From contig JBKCNS010000037.1 in assembly GCA_046297095.1 (NCBI GenBank), positions 1-26,627 on the forward strand: 26,627 nt of DNA, written 5' to 3'. A program made the position numbers and the translations under genes. The stretch is from JBBATK01 sp046297095 (GTDB taxonomy: Bacteria > Bacteroidota > Ignavibacteria > Kapaibacteriales > NICIL-2). Of the stretch, positions 23,966-26,627 are shown piece after piece; position 1 is the first letter of the stretch, and each line of letters starts with the position of its first letter. Under the pieces are notes generated by a model. It searched no databases and had not been told where the DNA came from. It was given only the letters and a program-made list of their open reading frames with translations.

Positions 23966-23993
23966 TTGCACAGTTATTAGGGGGGGGTATGTT
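23966..23993 (+). promoter_or_regulatory. Promoter-like pair with G8 tract in the spacer
   Basis: TTGCAC (23966-23971) as -35-like and TATGTT (23988-23993) as -10-like are separated by 16 bp whose last 8 bases are G (23980-23987). Read under the Bacteroidota model, TTG and the TAtgTT box have about 19 bp between them, also workable. It lies 97 bp upstream of the Cys-rich gene. A change of one G would alter the promoter spacing. Confidence 0.45.
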
Positions 23994-24090
23994 ACCATAT
24001 CAATATTTAGCTGTGCGATTATCTCTTGGGTTGGCAGGACATATTCTCGATACAGCTCTTGAAGAATTACTTTTTTCTTTAGGAGGTATC

Positions 24091-24942
24091 ATGAAGTGGT
24101 TTTGTATAGCCATCCTGGCTATGTTTGTTGCAAACAGTGCGGTGAACGCGCAAATTGCTGAGCCGTGCATGGGCCCTACAAGTTGTGGCAGTTGCGACAA
24201 TGCGGAATGGAAAACCATGGGGCCTTATTACATAACGGATCCCATCAATAATGTACTGATGGCATGTCCGTGGTATGCAAAAGTTAAAGAACTCAACTGT
24301 CCCGATGGCACCAAAGTTATCTGCAGTATACTTATGGGACCGGTGAGAGATACTAGCTTTAACGCCGATTGTGAGGACCTTTTCACGCGTTTTTACACAG
24401 GAGGGTCCATGTTTGATGCTAAGGCCTTCCGAGTGTTGGAGAATCGCGCTTATCTGCAGTTCTTGGCCCAGGGATTGGAGCAAACATATCTAAGTACTCC
24501 CGAGTTCGCTCGCAGTAAGTATGAATGCCCTAATGGAAGCACCAGCGTACAGTTGGTAGCCACTAGCTGCGCCTGGGGAGCGCCCGTAGAAGGCGAAATA
24601 TTTATTACTCCAATAGATAAGATTGTCGGTGATAAAGTTATTCACAAAGGAGACAAGATATCGGTTCCATGGGAAGGTATAGTTTGGACCGATTGTGAAA
24701 GTCAACATTGCTGCAAGAGATTTTCAAAAATTTGCTGGGATAAGAACCTGGGCAAAGCTGTAATCAGCGAGACTCTGTATACACCGGATAATGAAAAATC
24801 GTGTGGGAGTTTTGTAAATACCAATAACAATCCTCCTGATCCCAAAAAGTTGCCGCCCGGATGCCGGTACGTGTTGGACAAGTTCGATGTGTACCGTTGC
24901 GAACCGAATTGTAATTATGTCCTTGAGGAATACAAACCATAA
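24091..24942 (+). CDS. Secreted Cys-rich protein of unknown function
   Basis: A 283-aa product with a clear signal peptide (MKWFCIAILAMFVANSAVNA, cleavage likely after A20 before Gln21). The mature part has 17 cysteines and is probably disulphide-rich. Short internal similarities are visible: CPDGT (about 70) and CPNGS (about 141), and CRYVLDKFDVYRC with CNYVLEEY at the C-terminus. There is no T9SS sorting domain at the end, no lipobox and no recognised family. The start is fixed by a strong AGGAGGT ribosome-binding site and the signal peptide. The gene lies in a more A+T-rich stretch than its neighbours. It is 11 bp from the T9SS cargo gene and almost certainly co-transcribed. Confidence 0.85.
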   Translation: MKWFCIAILAMFVANSAVNAQIAEPCMGPTSCGSCDNAEWKTMGPYYITDPINNVLMACPWYAKVKELNCPDGTKVICSILMGPVRDTSFNADCEDLFTRFYTGGSMFDAKAFRVLENRAYLQFLAQGLEQTYLSTPEFARSKYECPNGSTSVQLVATSCAWGAPVEGEIFITPIDKIVGDKVIHKGDKISVPWEGIVWTDCESQHCCKRFSKICWDKNLGKAVISETLYTPDNEKSCGSFVNTNNNPPDPKKLPPGCRYVLDKFDVYRCEPNCNYVLEEYKP

Positions 24943-24953
24943 AGGAGGTTGAG

Positions 24954-26564
24954 ATGAATTTCTGTAGTGCCCTCTCGGTGACTCGTCTTCGGCTATTTCA
25001 GTTAATAGTTTTTCAAGTGGTGGTCCATGTTCCGCTTGCAGCCCATCAAAGTATTGGGCTGCAGACGCATGGCTTGAGCGCAACACCGTCCATCACACAG
25101 ACTGAGTTCTTCGGAACTTTGACTGTTCAGAATTCCAGCGTAGCGTACACCAATATAGAAGGTGGTAAAGCGATTATCGTACAACCCGGCTCAAATGCTG
25201 TGTATGTTCACGCTTTGTGCTCGTCGCGCCTATCGCTATTCCGTATTGATAGTTTGTACCGGTGCAATCTGTTTTGGCTTCGAGATACTTCTGATTTCTA
25301 TGAAGTTGGACGTCCGGAAATCTCGGTCATTACTATAGATACAAGCGCTCTAACATCAATAGGGCCCACCGTTGGATTCAACAAGCAAAAGGATGGTTTG
25401 GGATGCTTCGATATTCCGCTGGACACATCATTAGGATGGAATCGCTTTTATACAGAGCCCATTTCGGATACGGTCGCTCCTCCGGTTTATCCCACCGGTC
25501 GAGTGCGTTTTAGCCATGGGCCGTCCGGCGAATGGAGGGCAGCCAGCTATAAAAAGTCTGGAGTTTTTTATTATGCACTAGATAAAGAGGGTAGAATCTT
25601 CCGCAGCTGCCGTATAGATTCGGGTAAAAGCACCGACTATATCTTGCTACCAAGGGCCATCACGACCGGCACCGGGAGAAGCTATATAGGAGGAACCATA
25701 GATCATGCATTCTGGGCCACATCAGATTGGAAAAAAAAGCCGGGGCAGGTGGTGGTTTGGGAGGTAGAGAGTTCCTTTCGATTGGTTCGAAAAAGCGTCG
25801 TCGCGAGAGAGGATACCGTCTGGAATTCGGATGTTGTCGGCCTGGCGGTTCATGATGACAGAGTCGTCATTCCTCTTTCCAATGTGGATCCTGCCTACCA
25901 TCAGGCCATGCCGGGGCTACTCGTCCTCGACACCACGGGGAAGGTTCTTGTCAACCGCGAATACACGGAGCTAACGGAGTATAACATCTATGGAGGTGTC
26001 CCTACACGTGATGGCGATGTCGTCATCTACGGCAGCAAAGGACCGTTAGATCCCGTGGGTAACAGGCCATACATCTCCAAGTGTTATGCCTTTGCAGCTC
26101 GCTTAAGTGCAAAGACCGGCGACATCATCTGGCTCAATGTCTATGACGATTCAGCAAACATCGCCTCGGTGTTCACTACCGGCTGTATCACCGAGTCAGG
26201 TCGTATCATTCTGGCGGGTCAGCTGCAAGGCAAGTTCCTGTATTGCGGCATTCGCGACTCGGTGCTTATCACATCCGTAGATGATGCAAACTCGGACGAC
26301 GGTGTGCACGCACCGGAGCTAACAGTGCAGCCTACGCCAACGCGCGATGTTCTAACTGCGTCTCTGCGCGGCGTACAGGCGGATGTATGCTCGTTTGGCA
26401 TTTACGATATCTCTGGGCGTGAGTTGTTTCGCAGTTCAGCGCCTGCTACAGGCGGCACGTGTACGATCACAATGTCCACGGCTTCGCTGAGCGCAGGAAG
26501 CTACGTGCTTCGATGTACGGCAGGCCGCAGCTCGGCTTCGCAGACTATTATTATCGAGCGCTAG
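24954..26564 (+). CDS. T9SS-targeted secreted protein with C-terminal sorting domain
   Basis: A 536-aa product with an N-terminal hydrophobic export signal (about 12-31: RLRLFQLIVFQVVVHVPLAA). The C-terminal type-A T9SS sorting domain occupies about 456-536: LTVQPTPTRDVL, then FGIYDISGRELFRS, then LSAGSYVLRC and a basic end. The sorting domain is cut off on export through the outer-membrane T9SS. The middle, about 100-440, has repeated W/Y/G-rich strand patterns with a possible beta-propeller or similar beta fold; no enzymatic motif is seen. AAAGGAGG precedes the ATG by 6 nt. Terminator copy 2 follows 27 bp after the stop codon. Role: cell-surface or released protein, function unknown. Confidence 0.9.
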   Translation: MNFCSALSVTRLRLFQLIVFQVVVHVPLAAHQSIGLQTHGLSATPSITQTEFFGTLTVQNSSVAYTNIEGGKAIIVQPGSNAVYVHALCSSRLSLFRIDSLYRCNLFWLRDTSDFYEVGRPEISVITIDTSALTSIGPTVGFNKQKDGLGCFDIPLDTSLGWNRFYTEPISDTVAPPVYPTGRVRFSHGPSGEWRAASYKKSGVFYYALDKEGRIFRSCRIDSGKSTDYILLPRAITTGTGRSYIGGTIDHAFWATSDWKKKPGQVVVWEVESSFRLVRKSVVAREDTVWNSDVVGLAVHDDRVVIPLSNVDPAYHQAMPGLLVLDTTGKVLVNREYTELTEYNIYGGVPTRDGDVVIYGSKGPLDPVGNRPYISKCYAFAARLSAKTGDIIWLNVYDDSANIASVFTTGCITESGRIILAGQLQGKFLYCGIRDSVLITSVDDANSDDGVHAPELTVQPTPTRDVLTASLRGVQADVCSFGIYDISGRELFRSSAPATGGTCTITMSTASLSAGSYVLRCTAGRSSASQTIIIER

Positions 26565-26583
26565 CGCACGAGAATCGGTATCA

Positions 26584-26627
26584 CTCTCCCCAAGCTCACG
26601 ATCGAGAAATTGATCGTGAGCTTTTTT
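26584..26627 (+). terminator. Intrinsic terminator, right copy of the 44-bp repeat
   Basis: Base-for-base identical to 23831-23874: CTCTCCCC, then the 12-bp stem AAGCTCACGATC/GATCGTGAGCTT around GAGAAATT and a T-run. Here it follows the T9SS cargo gene by 19 bp and makes sense as its terminator. The window ends in its T-run, so the true repeat could be longer on that side; upstream of CTCTCCCC the two copies diverge. Confidence 0.93.

Larger units (their letters stand above)
23712..24090. other. Gap of 379 bp between serS and the exported-protein operon
   Basis: Contains, from left to right: the serS promoter box (minus strand), an orphan intrinsic terminator identical to one at the window end, then an A+T-rich leader with a G8-containing promoter-like sequence and a strong ribosome-binding site (AGGAGG, 24081-24086) before the Cys-rich gene. 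A plus-strand frame runs open from 23797 through the whole leader into the Cys-rich gene, but the signal peptide and ribosome-binding site place the start at 24091. Confidence 0.8.

Noticed and set aside
23797..24090. Extended N-terminus (98 codons) for the Cys-rich protein
   Set aside because: It would read through the terminator hairpin and the promoter-like G8 region; a strong ribosome-binding site and a signal peptide begin at 24081-24091.

Overview
The window looks like a bacterium of the Bacteroidota/Chlorobi-Ignavibacteria-Kapabacteria side of the tree (inference). A protein near the right end carries a type IX secretion (T9SS) C-terminal sorting domain, which is confined to that superphylum. 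The window also holds a flagellar gene block (fliJ, motE-like, fliK, flgD), which typical Bacteroidetes lack but Ignavibacteria/Kapabacteria-like lineages can have. Some genes have clear Shine-Dalgarno sequences (smpB, flgD, the last two genes). At least two others have Bacteroidota-type TAnnTTTG boxes close upstream (serS, the YfhO gene). No rRNA, tRNA, CRISPR array, transposase or integrase was recognised.

Layout. (1) 1-4344, minus strand: gatB, ilvE and a fused alpha/beta 2-oxoacid dehydrogenase E1 (running off the left edge), closely spaced and probably co-transcribed. The last two form a branched-chain amino-acid transamination and oxidation pair. (2) 4501-6170: smpB (minus) and prfB (plus) are divergent. 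prfB has a canonical programmed +1 frameshift, so its real start lies in a different frame from its body. (3) 6272-10469, minus strand: a flagellar cluster fliJ, motE-like, fliK, flgD, with a possible 20-codon Lys-rich ORF between fliK and flgD. (4) 10784-13099, minus strand: YmdB-type phosphodiesterase and a five-haem cytochrome c lipoprotein. (5) 13393-17589, plus strand: a large YfhO-family membrane protein, a small unknown protein and a Wzx-like flippase, suggesting surface-glycan assembly. (6) 17599-22411: an HMA-AraC regulator (minus), then a DUF3108 protein, a LolA-like lipoprotein carrier and a glycosyltransferase made of two GT2-TPR modules in tandem (plus). (7) 22449-23711: serS (minus). 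(8) 23831-26627: a more A+T-rich accessory block of two exported proteins, one Cys-rich orphan and one T9SS cargo, in a tight operon.

The last block is the most unusual part. It is bounded on both sides by an identical 44-bp sequence that forms a perfect 12-bp terminator hairpin followed by six T. The left copy has no plus-strand gene to terminate. Between the left copy and the first gene is a promoter-like sequence with a G8 tract exactly filling the end of the -35/-10 spacer, the arrangement used for phase-variable promoters in other bacteria. I read it as a possible exchangeable, phase-variable surface-protein cassette. That is a hypothesis; gene order, hairpins, repeats and reading frames are seen directly.
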